Below, piece by piece: positions 1-8,786 of a DNA stretch of 53,112 bases (its first letter is position 1; the number at the start of each line of letters is the position of its first letter). Source of the stretch: Mariniblastus sp. (lineage in GTDB: Bacteria; Planctomycetota; Planctomycetia; Pirellulales; Pirellulaceae); assembly GCA_011523945.1 (NCBI GenBank), contig WTFU01000128.1, positions 1-53,112 on the forward strand. The letters run 5' to 3'. Position numbers and translations under genes: made by a program. Under the pieces are notes generated by a model. That model ran no database searches, had not been told where the DNA came from, and saw only the letters and a program-made list of their open reading frames with translations.

Positions 1-447
1 AACGACATCGTTCTTCATTACCTCGATGAGTCGAAGATATCCGAAAAACGGCAAGTTTGGATTGCACGAGTTTTTGTCATTCTCGTTGTGGGAATTACTT
101 ATGGACTGAGTCTTCAAGGCTATCGCAGCGTCTTTACGATGGCAGTTTGGTGTTTTAGCGGGTTTGCAGGATTATTTCCGATTGTCTTTGCCGCGCTTTA
201 TTGGAAACGTCTCACCGCCGCCGGGGCTCTCTCGGGAACATTAGCGATGGTAGGAAGCTGGATCTACTTATTCCAGCAATCCGGTTACGGTGCAAATACC
301 GAATTCGCACTTTACCCTTTTGGCAGTGAGTACCCTCTCATGCCAGTCGTTGCCATTATTCTCAGCTCAACCTTAGCCATGGTCGTTACGTCATTTATCA
401 CGCCGCCTCCCTCTCAAAAGACACTGGATAAGTTCTTTCGTTCTTAA
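1..447 (+). CDS. Sodium:solute symporter (SSS family), C-terminal part only
   Basis: The reading frame is already open at the first base, so the gene is cut by the window edge and only about the last 148 residues are seen. They hold a helix after a short polar stretch (V-I-L-V-V-G), the pattern S-V-F-T-M-A-V-W-C-F-S-G-F-A-G-L-F-P and a following Y-W-K-R motif, then two further helices and a short polar tail. This arrangement is typical of the last helices of SSS-family sodium-coupled transporters, which act in the inner membrane. The substrate cannot be told from this fragment. The gene ends 47 bases before the helicase gene on the same strand. Confidence 0.8.
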   Translation, partial: NDIVLHYLDESKISEKRQVWIARVFVILVVGITYGLSLQGYRSVFTMAVWCFSGFAGLFPIVFAALYWKRLTAAGALSGTLAMVGSWIYLFQQSGYGANTEFALYPFGSEYPLMPVVAIILSSTLAMVVTSFITPPPSQKTLDKFFRS

Positions 448-494
448 ACCTGGGTAACGAAAGCCTGAAACAATTTGAAAGCACTCCGTCATCT

Positions 495-2411
495 ATGTCA
501 TCTCGAAGACGACTTAAATCCATAGCTGCTGAACCTGAAAAACACTTTGTTAACATGGCAGAATGGCTCGCCATGGAATCAACGGCTGAAATCAAGAGAA
601 TGGAGGAGCGACGTCGAATTCAAAACACCGGCGACGCGGAAAAATCCGGAGAAACCATCCTCGACGTCGTTGTCACCGATGAAGCAAGAGGACTTGGTGG
701 GCACCAACTCGTTACTTTTAAGCGACGCAATGAAACGCTACGGATGCCCTGGCACCGACTTCGAGTTGGCGCCCCGGTGGTAGTGTCACCGTTTCAGCGA
801 GATGGAAAATCAGAAACCGGCGTCGTCAGTCGCAAGCGAAACGACTCAATTCAAATTGCCCTCAATCGAATTCCTCGCGGCGAAGTATTCCGCATTGACC
901 TTACTGCAGACGAAGTAACGCGTCAGCGACAGCTTGCTGCCATTATGACCGCGAAAGATTCCCGAGGTCGCTTGGGGCATCTTCGTTCGGTTTTAATGGG
1001 AGAGAAACAGCCTCGATTCACAGACAAACCGCTCGACATTGATTTTAAAAGCCAACTAAACGAATCACAAAAGGCGGCCGTCAAATTTGCGCTGTCCGCC
1101 GAAGATCTGGCAATCATCCACGGCCCGCCAGGTACCGGCAAAACAACCACGGTCGCTGAACTTATCCTTCAAGCTATTCATCGATCAGAAAAAGTGCTGG
1201 CCTGTGCACCCAGTAATACTGCCGTCGACAACCTGCTAGACCGACTCGTTCGAGTCGGTGCACGGGTAGTTAGAATTGGCCACCCCGCGCGAATTACAGA
1301 GCGTCTTCGCAACTACTCACTTGATGGGCTCGTCGAACAACACGAAAACACCGATGTCATCAAAGATATGATTCGTGAAGCGGAAGCACTTTTTCGCCAA
1401 TCGGAAAAATGGACTCGTGCGAAACCCCAGCGAGGTGCTCGCGAAAGCATGAAACGGGAAGCGAAACGATTGATGGCCGACGCCAAACGGCTAGAACGAC
1501 AAGCGATCAGCTCAATACTTGATCAAGCCGATGTGATTTGTGCCACAACAACGTTCAATCCGGAGACCTTGGCTGACCGTTGGTTCGAACTCGCTGTGAT
1601 TGATGAAGCCTGCCAAAGCACCGAACCAGGTTGCTGGGTTCCGCTCTTAAGATCGGAAAAGGTCGTGTTTGCTGGTGATCACCAACAATTACCGCCAACG
1701 GTTCTCTCCAGTGAAGCTGCACAGCAAGGTTTCGCGAAGAGCATGATGGAACGGCAAATAGAGCTCTTTGGTGATGACGTTGCCAAAATGCTGACGGTCC
1801 AATACCGGATGCACCATCAGATTATGAATTTTTCATCATCGCAGTTCTACGAAAATGAACTTAAAGCCCACCCTTCGGTCGCAGACCACACACTCCATGA
1901 AATTGATGGAATTGAACCTTCCGAGATCTCCGGTCAAATCATGAACTTCATCGATACTGCAGGTGCAGGGTGGGATGAAGAATTGGAACCGAATGGGCTT
2001 AGTAAAAGAAACCCGAATGAAGCGAAACTAGTTGTCAAAAAAGTCCAAGCATTGCTAGATGCTGGTCTGCCTAAGAAAGACATTGCCGTGATCGCCCCTT
2101 ATGCTGCACAGGTTCGATTGCTTCGCGATCTTTTCGCTGGCGGGGGGCCAGAGGTCGACACCGTCGATGGGTTTCAGGGCCGGGAAAAAGAAGCCGTCGT
2201 TATTTCACTGGTGAGAAGCAATTCGCAAAACGAAATTGGTTTTCTCGCAGACCGCCGGCGGATGAACGTCGCTTTAACCCGGGCACGCCGAAAACTAATC
2301 GTGATCGGCGACAGTTCCACGCTCGGCATTGATGAGTTTTATCAAGAATTCTTCGAGTACATCGATTCCATTTCCGGCTATTTAACCGTGTGGACCGAAA
2401 ACGAGGACTAA
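495..2411 (+). CDS. UPF1/IGHMBP2-like superfamily 1 DNA/RNA helicase
   Basis: A 638-residue cytoplasmic ATP-dependent helicase of the SF1B (UPF1/SMUBP-2) group. Visible motifs in order: a beta-rich N-terminal segment (about 50-140), Walker A G-P-P-G-T-G-K-T at 210-217, Walker B D-E-A-C at 370-373, G-D-H-Q-Q-L-P-P-T about 30 residues later, Q-Y-R-M-H, motif V V-D-G-F-Q-G-R-E at 557-564, and motif VI M-N-V-A-L-T-R-A-R starting at 590. All catalytic motifs are intact. Known relatives unwind DNA or RNA 5' to 3'; the role in this organism is unknown. It is convergent with the TRAP permease gene, with only about 30 bases between the stop codons. Confidence 0.9.
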   Translation: MSSRRRLKSIAAEPEKHFVNMAEWLAMESTAEIKRMEERRRIQNTGDAEKSGETILDVVVTDEARGLGGHQLVTFKRRNETLRMPWHRLRVGAPVVVSPFQRDGKSETGVVSRKRNDSIQIALNRIPRGEVFRIDLTADEVTRQRQLAAIMTAKDSRGRLGHLRSVLMGEKQPRFTDKPLDIDFKSQLNESQKAAVKFALSAEDLAIIHGPPGTGKTTTVAELILQAIHRSEKVLACAPSNTAVDNLLDRLVRVGARVVRIGHPARITERLRNYSLDGLVEQHENTDVIKDMIREAEALFRQSEKWTRAKPQRGARESMKREAKRLMADAKRLERQAISSILDQADVICATTTFNPETLADRWFELAVIDEACQSTEPGCWVPLLRSEKVVFAGDHQQLPPTVLSSEAAQQGFAKSMMERQIELFGDDVAKMLTVQYRMHHQIMNFSSSQFYENELKAHPSVADHTLHEIDGIEPSEISGQIMNFIDTAGAGWDEELEPNGLSKRNPNEAKLVVKKVQALLDAGLPKKDIAVIAPYAAQVRLLRDLFAGGGPEVDTVDGFQGREKEAVVISLVRSNSQNEIGFLADRRRMNVALTRARRKLIVIGDSSTLGIDEFYQEFFEYIDSISGYLTVWTENED

Positions 2412-2433
2412 CGAAGCCTTAGAGCTTAAAAGT

Positions 2434-2455
2434 AACCGCTTGTTTACAAACGGTT
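2434..2455. terminator. Weak hairpin between convergent genes
   Basis: A ten-base-pair stem with one C-A mismatch and a two-base loop lies across the stop codon of the TRAP permease gene, between two convergent genes. It lacks a T-run, so it may only be an mRNA 3'-end structure and not an intrinsic terminator. Confidence 0.25.
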
Positions 2456-4384
2456 CGATCTCGCAAGCGAATAATTGATTGCCATCAAGACTACGATCAT
2501 CCCTACCGCGACCAACTGAATCGTGATCTGCCATTCCTGCCACCGGGTAAAGAAGACTAACAGGCTGAGGCCAAGTAAAACACTTCTCGATGCGGAAGAC
2601 AACGCCTGAAAGGCGTAGCCGGCAATCGATGCCGCAAGGCCAAGAATACCGATCAAAGTAATACTCACCATCATCACGACCATCAACGGCGCAGCCGCCT
2701 CATTATCGATCGTCAGCATCAGCAATTCGGGCTTGAGTACAAAAGCGAAGGGAAGTGCGAATCCGACCAGGGCAAACCGAAATGCGGAAAACGCAGCCTT
2801 CATCACGTCAGCCTTCGCAATGGCCGCCGCCGCATAAGCCGCCAGAGCGACGGGAGGAGTAACCATGGACATCATTCCAAAGTAAAAAATAAACAAATGA
2901 GCCGCGAGCGGGGGCGTTTTTAAAGTCGTCAACACCGACCCCACCAAGATTGCCATCAGGAGATAACAGACAGCGGAAGGCAAACCCATCCCCAAAACAA
3001 TGGTAGAAACCATCAATAACATTAGGGCTAGAATTGCACTGTCATTGGCAAAAGCCTGAATCTTGGCCGGCAAAGATGCTCCCAAACCAGTCAAATCGAC
3101 CACGCCTAAAATAATTCCGACGCAGGATGCTGCAACGATTAATGCCATCCCTCCTTTTGCTGCACCAACCAATGCCTGAATGACTTTGGGAAAACTCAAA
3201 CGAGTCAATGCGCTAAACTGACTTAAAATCAAAATTCCGGCTAGGCTTACGCTAACCGACCGAAAAGGAGTAAAACCTTGCAAAAGCATTGCTATTAGGA
3301 TTACGAAAGCTCCAAAGAACACGAACCCCTGATACGCAGACATCGGTGCCTCTGACTCCGCTCCAAGCTTACTCTCCGCTTCGGCACCAATTCGCTTGGA
3401 ATGAAAATGCACGGTCAACAGCAAGGCCGTGTAATATAAAACGGCAGGAATTAACGCAGCTTTAATGATTTCGACATAAGTTACCGCTGGCTCAACCAAC
3501 TCGAGCATCATGTAAGCACCGGCTCCCATGATCGGAGGCATCAAAGCCCCGCCCGAACTTGCGGCCGCCTCCACTCCCGCGGCGGACTCTGAATCAAAAC
3601 CGGAGCTTTTCATCAATGGAATCGTAAAAGTACCGGTCGTTGCCGTATTCGCAACTGCACTTCCGGAAAGTGAGCCCATTAACCCACTGCTAACAACAGC
3701 TACTTTCGCCGGCCCGCCAGAGCTATTTTTAAATAGGCTACGAGCAAGTTTAATGACGTAAGCAGTCGCCCCTGTCTGCTCCAGTAATGTCCCAAACAGA
3801 ACAAACAAGAAGACATAATTAAACATTACTTTGAGCGCTACGCCGAATACACCGCCCGACTGCAAAAATGACTTTTGAGCGATTTGCGCCCAGGAAGAAC
3901 CGCGATGCGGGAACAACCAGTCCGGCATACTGGCTCCAAAAATTGCGTAGGCAATAAAGAGGCTACAGAGAATCGGCAGCGTCCACCCGATTGCTCTTCG
4001 TGTTGCCTCCAAAATCAAAACCAGTCCGGTTCCGGCTATGTAAAAATCAATCGGTTTTTCACTCCCCGCACGATCTCCCAACAGGATACCGTCCACCCAA
4101 AACCTTTTCAGATTCTGCTCACTCTGCACAAAGATATAGCCAAAAACGACAACCGTTAAAAGCATCAAGACAAGATCGATTGCGCGACCTAAGAGCCAGT
4201 CCGGTTTCTCCTTGGCCAACGGTCGACTAAGAAACACAAGCAACAAACCCAACATCCCAAACATGGCAAGGTTGGGCTGTGGATCAAAAACGTTCCAGTT
4301 AGTGGCGGCCAGCACGAATAACGACAACAGAACTGCCAACACGCAATAGACAAAATTCTTGCTGGATTCGAAGCGATCAGTCAT
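2444..4384 (-). CDS. TRAP transporter fused permease (DctQ-DctM fusion, TAXI type)
   Basis: A very hydrophobic protein of about 646 residues with well over a dozen membrane helices. N-terminal helices correspond to the small DctQ subunit and the rest to the large DctM subunit, as in the 4TM/12TM fusion family that pairs with TAXI binding proteins. Recognisable segments include the P-H-R-G-S-S-W loop, S-G-L-M-G-S-L-S-G-S-A-V-A-N (about 230) and the later G-M-G-L-P-S-A-V-C-Y-L motif. It would import an organic acid or amino acid using an ion gradient. The first ATG is at 4384; a TTG four codons upstream is also in frame. It is the second gene of a two-gene unit with the TAXI lipoprotein 86 bases upstream. 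Confidence 0.9.
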   Translation of the reverse strand: MTDRFESSKNFVYCVLAVLLSLFVLAATNWNVFDPQPNLAMFGMLGLLLVFLSRPLAKEKPDWLLGRAIDLVLMLLTVVVFGYIFVQSEQNLKRFWVDGILLGDRAGSEKPIDFYIAGTGLVLILEATRRAIGWTLPILCSLFIAYAIFGASMPDWLFPHRGSSWAQIAQKSFLQSGGVFGVALKVMFNYVFLFVLFGTLLEQTGATAYVIKLARSLFKNSSGGPAKVAVVSSGLMGSLSGSAVANTATTGTFTIPLMKSSGFDSESAAGVEAAASSGGALMPPIMGAGAYMMLELVEPAVTYVEIIKAALIPAVLYYTALLLTVHFHSKRIGAEAESKLGAESEAPMSAYQGFVFFGAFVILIAMLLQGFTPFRSVSVSLAGILILSQFSALTRLSFPKVIQALVGAAKGGMALIVAASCVGIILGVVDLTGLGASLPAKIQAFANDSAILALMLLMVSTIVLGMGLPSAVCYLLMAILVGSVLTTLKTPPLAAHLFIFYFGMMSMVTPPVALAAYAAAAIAKADVMKAAFSAFRFALVGFALPFAFVLKPELLMLTIDNEAAAPLMVVMMVSITLIGILGLAASIAGYAFQALSSASRSVLLGLSLLVFFTRWQEWQITIQLVAVGMIVVLMAINYSLARSNRL

Positions 4385-4470
4385 GAAATGAATCAATTGG
4401 TTGATTGTGTTTTCAATACGCCATCAGTAATAAACAGACGGAGTTTTGCCGGTCAAAAAAGCGACGGCCA

Positions 4471-5496
4471 TCATTCGGCACTCGGCCAGATATCGATCTC
4501 TTTGTAGAACTTGATTGCTCCGGGATGAAAGGGAACGCCAGTATCTCTCGTGGCATTTTTAGGGTTAAGAGCCTTCCCGGCAGGGTGCTTTTCAGCGATC
4601 TTTGCGCGGTTTTCGTACATTAATTTCGTCAACTGGTAAACGACGTCTTCGTCTACTTTTTCATGCGTAATCAATTGCATATTTCCAACATTCAATCCCA
4701 CCATGTCTTGATCGAGATCGCTGTAAGCCTCTGCTTTTACGGGCACAGGAAAATAGAACGGATACTCCTTTAATTTTTCCGGGGCATCCTCATCGAGCTC
4801 GATAAAGACAACATCCTGAGTCGCACACAATTGAGTGACGGCAGGAATGGGTATTGCACCACCCATGAATGCTGCATCTGCCTTCCCATCGGACAGCATC
4901 TCTGCAGCGGCAAGATAATTCCCGGGAATCACATCTCCCAAATCCTCGTAAGCAACACCGTGCGCTTCGAGCAATGGCTTTAAAAAGTAATCAAATCCGG
5001 CACCCGCAGGCCCCAGCACGACGCGTTTGCCCTTTAGATCCGAGATCTTCTCAATTCCAGATCCTTCGGTGGTCACAAAAATCCCGACATTCGGTGCTAA
5101 AGTCGCAACTGTCCGAACCGCATGCGGGGTTTTCCAAGCTCCCTCTCCCAGATTCGCAAAGTAGGCAATCGCAGCATTAGCCATGCCGAATTCAATATCT
5201 CCCGATTCCAACTTTCGGATATTCTCCTGTGTTCCTTTGGTGCCTTGGCTAGTAATCACCCAGTTGAGGTCACCTTTATTGGCTTCAACAACGCTCGAAA
5301 TCGCATTACCTACGGGAGCAAACGCGCCACCAGCAGGCGCAGTTCCAACCGTGATGAACTGACGACTTGTATCGCCAGAGCCGCCACCAGCGACGCCTTC
5401 CTTCTTCTCACATCCAGTCAACGTCAACAAACAGATTGCCAGGATAACAATCGCACCGTTGGACAAACTCGAAAAACATTCACGTCGTTGAGACAT
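4471..5496 (-). CDS. TAXI family TRAP transporter solute-binding lipoprotein
   Basis: A protein of about 341 residues that delivers substrate to the fused TRAP permease encoded just downstream. The ATG at 5496 is preferred because an A-A-A-A-G-G-G ribosome-binding site lies 9 bases upstream; an ATG at 5505 is possible and a longer open frame begins at 5595. The N-terminus has a hydrophobic stretch ending in L-T-G-C, a lipobox, followed by a glycine-rich linker. The body carries TAXI features: an early V-G-T-A-P-A-G-G-A-F-A-P segment, S-Q-G-T-K-G-T-Q-E-N, and a D-L-K-G-K-R-V-V-L-G-P-A-G-A-G segment. It probably sits on the periplasmic membrane face. Ligand unknown; glutamate or similar acids are common in the family. 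Confidence 0.9.
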   Translation of the reverse strand: MSQRRECFSSLSNGAIVILAICLLTLTGCEKKEGVAGGGSGDTSRQFITVGTAPAGGAFAPVGNAISSVVEANKGDLNWVITSQGTKGTQENIRKLESGDIEFGMANAAIAYFANLGEGAWKTPHAVRTVATLAPNVGIFVTTEGSGIEKISDLKGKRVVLGPAGAGFDYFLKPLLEAHGVAYEDLGDVIPGNYLAAAEMLSDGKADAAFMGGAIPIPAVTQLCATQDVVFIELDEDAPEKLKEYPFYFPVPVKAEAYSDLDQDMVGLNVGNMQLITHEKVDEDVVYQLTKLMYENRAKIAEKHPAGKALNPKNATRDTGVPFHPGAIKFYKEIDIWPSAE

Positions 5497-5683
5497 CTTC
5501 GTCATCCCTTTTAAAGTTCGTAAAATGAGTCGTTGGCGACCCCGTCTCCGTTTATGATAACACCCCCCCGATCGCCTCTCTATAGGGCAGTTCATGACGA
5601 GAGCTCCAAGTCAAAACACTTAGCACCCACTTCCCGCCCTAGAGAGAACAACCAGCACTTCAATCAAATTACTGTGTTTTTTA

Positions 5684-6592
5684 TCACCGAGTTGTTTTAT
5701 CACTGAGCTTCTTTAACTCAATTTTACGAAACTGAGTCGGGTGGCTTTCAGACTGAAGAGAAATGGTGCCACTTTCGAGCATCAAATTTCCATCGACAAT
5801 TAGCGGGCGAGCCTCAGCATCACGGTCGTCCAATTGTGGTTTGGTGTATTCCAATACTACTTTACCGTCTACCCAGTGGCGTATTACCTCATTACCGCGA
5901 ACCTCTATCTCGACCGTCACCCACTGGTCACCGCGGAATGACGGCGAATTGCTGCTTGTGCAATGGCGTTTAAATAACTTTCCATCCATCACAACGTTTG
6001 TGCCGGGCGTGCACAAATTAAGCGTTGATCGTTCGCCAGTTTCACCGGCGCCAAGTAATTGAACTTCAATCGATACGGGAAACTTTTGGTTGACTCCCAT
6101 CTTTGCAGGATCCTGACCATGTAACATTAGACCATTGTTACGAAACGCCCACCCCGGACCGTTCTCCACCTGATCGCCAGTGAATCGGTATTCGACTCTT
6201 AACAGATAGTGAGAGAATGTATCTTTGTAAAACAGGTGGCCAAATTTTTCCCAGTCTTTACGATTCTTACCATCCATGCTCAGAAAGTCTTCCGGCTTGT
6301 ACTGATCATAGGAAACCGTCAACAATCCATCTTGAACGCGAAAAGTCTCGCCATAATTGACTCCTAATTCGTGCCCGCGAATCTTTGGGGTCCAGCCCGT
6401 GAGGTCCTTTCCATTGAACAGCTGAATCCATTCTCCGGTTTCCGAATCGTCATTCTTTGAACGTTCCAGGGCTTCGACCGAGGTTTTCGTCCCGACAAAC
6501 ACCTCGCGCGGCTCGGGTGCAGCACATTCCTGAGCGTCAACGGACGCGACAAAACTGGCGAAAATGATAGTTAACAGCATGAATTTGATCAT
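5684..6592 (-). CDS. Secreted DUF1080 (3-keto-disaccharide hydrolase-like) protein
   Basis: About 302 residues when started at the ATG at 6592, which places a signal peptide (short basic start, hydrophobic core, V-D-A-Q) at the very N-terminus; the open frame extends to 6694 without signal-peptide logic. The mature part starts its domain with W-I-Q-L-F-N-G-K-D-L-T-G-W, the hallmark opening of DUF1080, and continues with a concanavalin-like beta-sandwich pattern (Y-R-F-T-G, N-N-G-L-M-L-H-G, V-E-V-Q-L-L, W-V-T-V-E-I-E-V). The family is very abundant in planctomycetes; characterised members act on 3-keto-glycosides. Function in this cell is inferred only. Transcribed divergently from rpsR. Confidence 0.88.
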   Translation of the reverse strand: MIKFMLLTIIFASFVASVDAQECAAPEPREVFVGTKTSVEALERSKNDDSETGEWIQLFNGKDLTGWTPKIRGHELGVNYGETFRVQDGLLTVSYDQYKPEDFLSMDGKNRKDWEKFGHLFYKDTFSHYLLRVEYRFTGDQVENGPGWAFRNNGLMLHGQDPAKMGVNQKFPVSIEVQLLGAGETGERSTLNLCTPGTNVVMDGKLFKRHCTSSNSPSFRGDQWVTVEIEVRGNEVIRHWVDGKVVLEYTKPQLDDRDAEARPLIVDGNLMLESGTISLQSESHPTQFRKIELKKLSDKTTR

Positions 6593-6703
6593 AAAAACAC
6601 TCACTCGTTTCTCTGAAATATTACGTCGGACCCCGAAAAGCACAGTATAACGAGTAAAATTGAACAAAACCTCCGGTCTCTCACAAAGACTCAAAATAAC
6701 GTC

Positions 6704-6731
6704 TTGCGATAATCCGCCAAATTTGCATAAT
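6704..6731 (+). promoter_or_regulatory. Candidate sigma70-type promoter for rpsR
   Basis: TTGCGA at 6704-6709 and CATAAT at 6726-6731 are separated by 16 bases and would give a leader of about 80 bases before the S18 start. Match by eye only. Confidence 0.4.
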
Positions 6732-6819
6732 AGCCGAGCTACGGACGGTTTCGCATTTCGAACCCGTCCAATTTTTGTTGGAAATAGATTTAGACGAGGC
6801 TATTGGTCAATTGGCGAAA

Positions 6820-7080
6820 ATGCGAAGAAAAACCACACGTCGTAAGGTTAAGGCAAAAACCCGCACAGCGCGAAGAGATCCGCTGTACGTAGATGGTGAA
6901 CGTCCGCGTCCAATGTACGTCGATTACAAGGACGTTGAACTACTTAAAAAATTGATCAACCGCCATGGTCGAATTGTTGGCCGCCGCAAAACCGGTTGCA
7001 CCGCAATTAGCCAACATGCCGTCACCGAATCGATCAAGCGTGCTCGCTTCATGGCTTTACTACCCTTCAAGGGCGATTAG
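6820..7080 (+). CDS. rpsR: 30S ribosomal protein S18
   Basis: An 86-residue basic protein of the small ribosomal subunit. The ATG at 6820 gives the usual S18 length; an upstream TTG at 6775 stays in frame but would add an acidic extension foreign to the family. The diagnostic core is D-Y-K-D-V-E-L-L-K-K-L-I followed by R-R-K-T-G-C-T and I-K-R-A-R-F-M-A-L-L-P-F near the C-terminus. In many bacteria rpsR sits with rpsF, ssb and rplI; here it stands alone between a DUF1080 gene and a thioesterase gene, with its own candidate promoter and terminator. Confidence 0.95.
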   Translation: MRRKTTRRKVKAKTRTARRDPLYVDGERPRPMYVDYKDVELLKKLINRHGRIVGRRKTGCTAISQHAVTESIKRARFMALLPFKGD

Positions 7081-7144
7081 TCAATGCGGAAGTGCTCGGT
7101 TCCTGCGCTACGCATCGAACACCACTGAACAATTAGAATAGCCA

Positions 7145-7177
7145 AACCTGCCGCTCATTACTGGCAGGTTTTTTTTT
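7145..7177 (+). terminator. Intrinsic terminator after rpsR
   Basis: An eight-base-pair perfect stem (AACCTGCC with GGCAGGTT) and ten-base loop is followed at once by a run of nine T. It sits 65 bases after the rpsR stop and before the thioesterase gene, so it should separate their transcripts. Confidence 0.88.
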
Positions 7178-7223
7178 GAGTTTCAAGTTGAGTGACCCAA
7201 CCGCCCTTAAACCCGAGGCCAGC

Positions 7224-7649
7224 ATGTCGGAAGTGTTTAAAACGAAACGGAGAGTTGAGTTTCGCGAGACCGACATGGCGGGCATTGTGCACTTTTCTAA
7301 TTTTTTTGCCTACATGGAACAGGCAGAGCACGCATTGCTACGCAGCCTCGATTTGGGGGTGATGTGCAACATCGACGGTCGTGACATCAGCTTCCCCCGT
7401 GTAAGCGCGACCTGTGACTATCGAGTCTCAATCCGCTTCGAAGAAGTGATTGACATTGAGGTTGTCGTCAAGAATATCGGAACCAAGAGTATTACTTACG
7501 GATTTCGTTTTCTTCGTGATGAAACGCCGGTCGCGGACGGTTCCATCACCGTCGTTTGCTGTTTAATGAAACACGGAGAACGTCCCCAGTCGATCGAGAC
7601 CCCCGTAGAATTTATCAACGCAATCAAACCATTTCTTGAAGCCCCCTAA
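7224..7649 (+). CDS. Hot-dog fold acyl-CoA thioesterase (YbgC/4HBT family)
   Basis: A 141-residue cytoplasmic protein. The ATG at 7224 has a GAGG site five bases upstream; an in-frame TTG at 7176 overlaps the rpsR terminator and is less likely. Residues near 10-25 read R-E-T-D-M-A-G-I-V-H-F-S-N-F-F, the YbgC/4-hydroxybenzoyl-CoA thioesterase signature with the catalytic Asp, followed by the helix with E-Q-A-E-H-A-L-L-R and the strand I-D-I-E-V-V-V-K. It should hydrolyse an acyl-CoA or acyl-carrier thioester. It is followed after 36 bases by the prenyltransferase-like gene on the same strand, suggesting co-transcription. Confidence 0.88.
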   Translation: MSEVFKTKRRVEFRETDMAGIVHFSNFFAYMEQAEHALLRSLDLGVMCNIDGRDISFPRVSATCDYRVSIRFEEVIDIEVVVKNIGTKSITYGFRFLRDETPVADGSITVVCCLMKHGERPQSIETPVEFINAIKPFLEAP

Positions 7650-7685
7650 CTGTCCCTGACTTTTGTTAAAAGAGACTTAATTTTC

Positions 7686-8624
7686 ATGTCAGTCTATTTG
7701 CAAAACCTGACGGTTCGACTGGCTCAGGGCGTTGGTAAACTCTCACCAGAGACTCGTGAACTCCATAAAAATTACTTTCTCGCCGCGCAACAACCCGATG
7801 GTGGGTTTGCTGGCAGGCAAGGGGGGAGCGATCTTTACTATACGACATTTGCTATGCGAGGCCTTTCAATTCTCGGCGAACTCTACGGGGACGTTGCGGA
7901 TCGCATCGAAGCATATCTCAAACCGCAACTTTCATCTCGCCAAACAATCGTCGACTTTTTCTCACTTTTTTACGCCGCTAATCTTTTAAAAGTCTCATCA
8001 GGAAAAGATATTTTCAGTGACGCAGATCCAAGCTGGCGCACTCAAGTAGCGACCTTTCTCGAAACGCTGCGACGCGATGATGGAGGCTACGCAAAGGCTC
8101 CCGAAGGGAACGCGGGAAGTACCTACCACACCTTTCTCGTTCTATTGGTATTGCAACTAATCGAGTGCCCGATTCCTAATCCAGAAAAGGCCATTGAATT
8201 CCTCGATTCGAGACGTGACGCCGAAGGTGGTTGGCACGAAATTCGCGTCAGCAAACGCCCGGGAACCAATCCAACCGCAGCAGCCGTTGCCAGCCTGCTC
8301 ATCCTCGATGCAATCGACGAATCCAAAGATCCTGAATTGGTTGCGACCACTCTCGACTTTCTGGTTGAGATGCAAACTGATGAAGGGGGATTGCGTGCTA
8401 ATACCCGGATTCCAATCGCAGATCTACTAAGCTCGTTTACGGGAGCTCTAACTTTGATTGACCTCGATGCGTTTGAGGAGATAGACATTGCCTCGTATCG
8501 CCGATTCGTAGAATCAATGCAACGGCCCGAAGGCGGTTTTCAGGCAGCAGCCTGGGACACGGCTCACGATGTCGAATACTCATTTTACGGGTTGGGGTGT
8601 ATGGCACTTCTTGAGAACCATTAG
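7686..8624 (+). CDS. Prenyltransferase/terpene-cyclase-like alpha-barrel protein
   Basis: A 312-residue protein built of repeated helical units each with a G-G-[FYWL] turn: P-D-G-G-F near 38, D-D-G-G-Y, E-G-G-W, E-G-G-L and E-G-G-F near the end. This is the pattern of protein prenyltransferase beta subunits and squalene cyclases (alpha-alpha barrel). No signal peptide or membrane helix is seen. Compared with Rab geranylgeranyltransferase beta, the D-x-C zinc motif appears as A-D-L-L and the later zinc histidine region as D-V-E-Y-S-F-Y-G, so two of three zinc ligands seem absent; no cyclase D-x-D-D motif is seen either. Family membership is clear; activity is unknown. It lies between a thioesterase and an ABC exporter. 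Confidence 0.8.
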   Translation: MSVYLQNLTVRLAQGVGKLSPETRELHKNYFLAAQQPDGGFAGRQGGSDLYYTTFAMRGLSILGELYGDVADRIEAYLKPQLSSRQTIVDFFSLFYAANLLKVSSGKDIFSDADPSWRTQVATFLETLRRDDGGYAKAPEGNAGSTYHTFLVLLVLQLIECPIPNPEKAIEFLDSRRDAEGGWHEIRVSKRPGTNPTAAAVASLLILDAIDESKDPELVATTLDFLVEMQTDEGGLRANTRIPIADLLSSFTGALTLIDLDAFEEIDIASYRRFVESMQRPEGGFQAAAWDTAHDVEYSFYGLGCMALLENH

Positions 8625-8786
8625 AATTTAGGGAACTGCAACTTCTGTATAGTTGACAAACTTCTACGACCATGAGCTCAACGAAATCAACCGTTCAACC
8701 TTTCTTTGACAGGTGATCCTCAGGACGCAGTGGAACGCTAAGACCAATAATCAAAAACCGGTAAACCCATTCAATGGAGGGCATCC

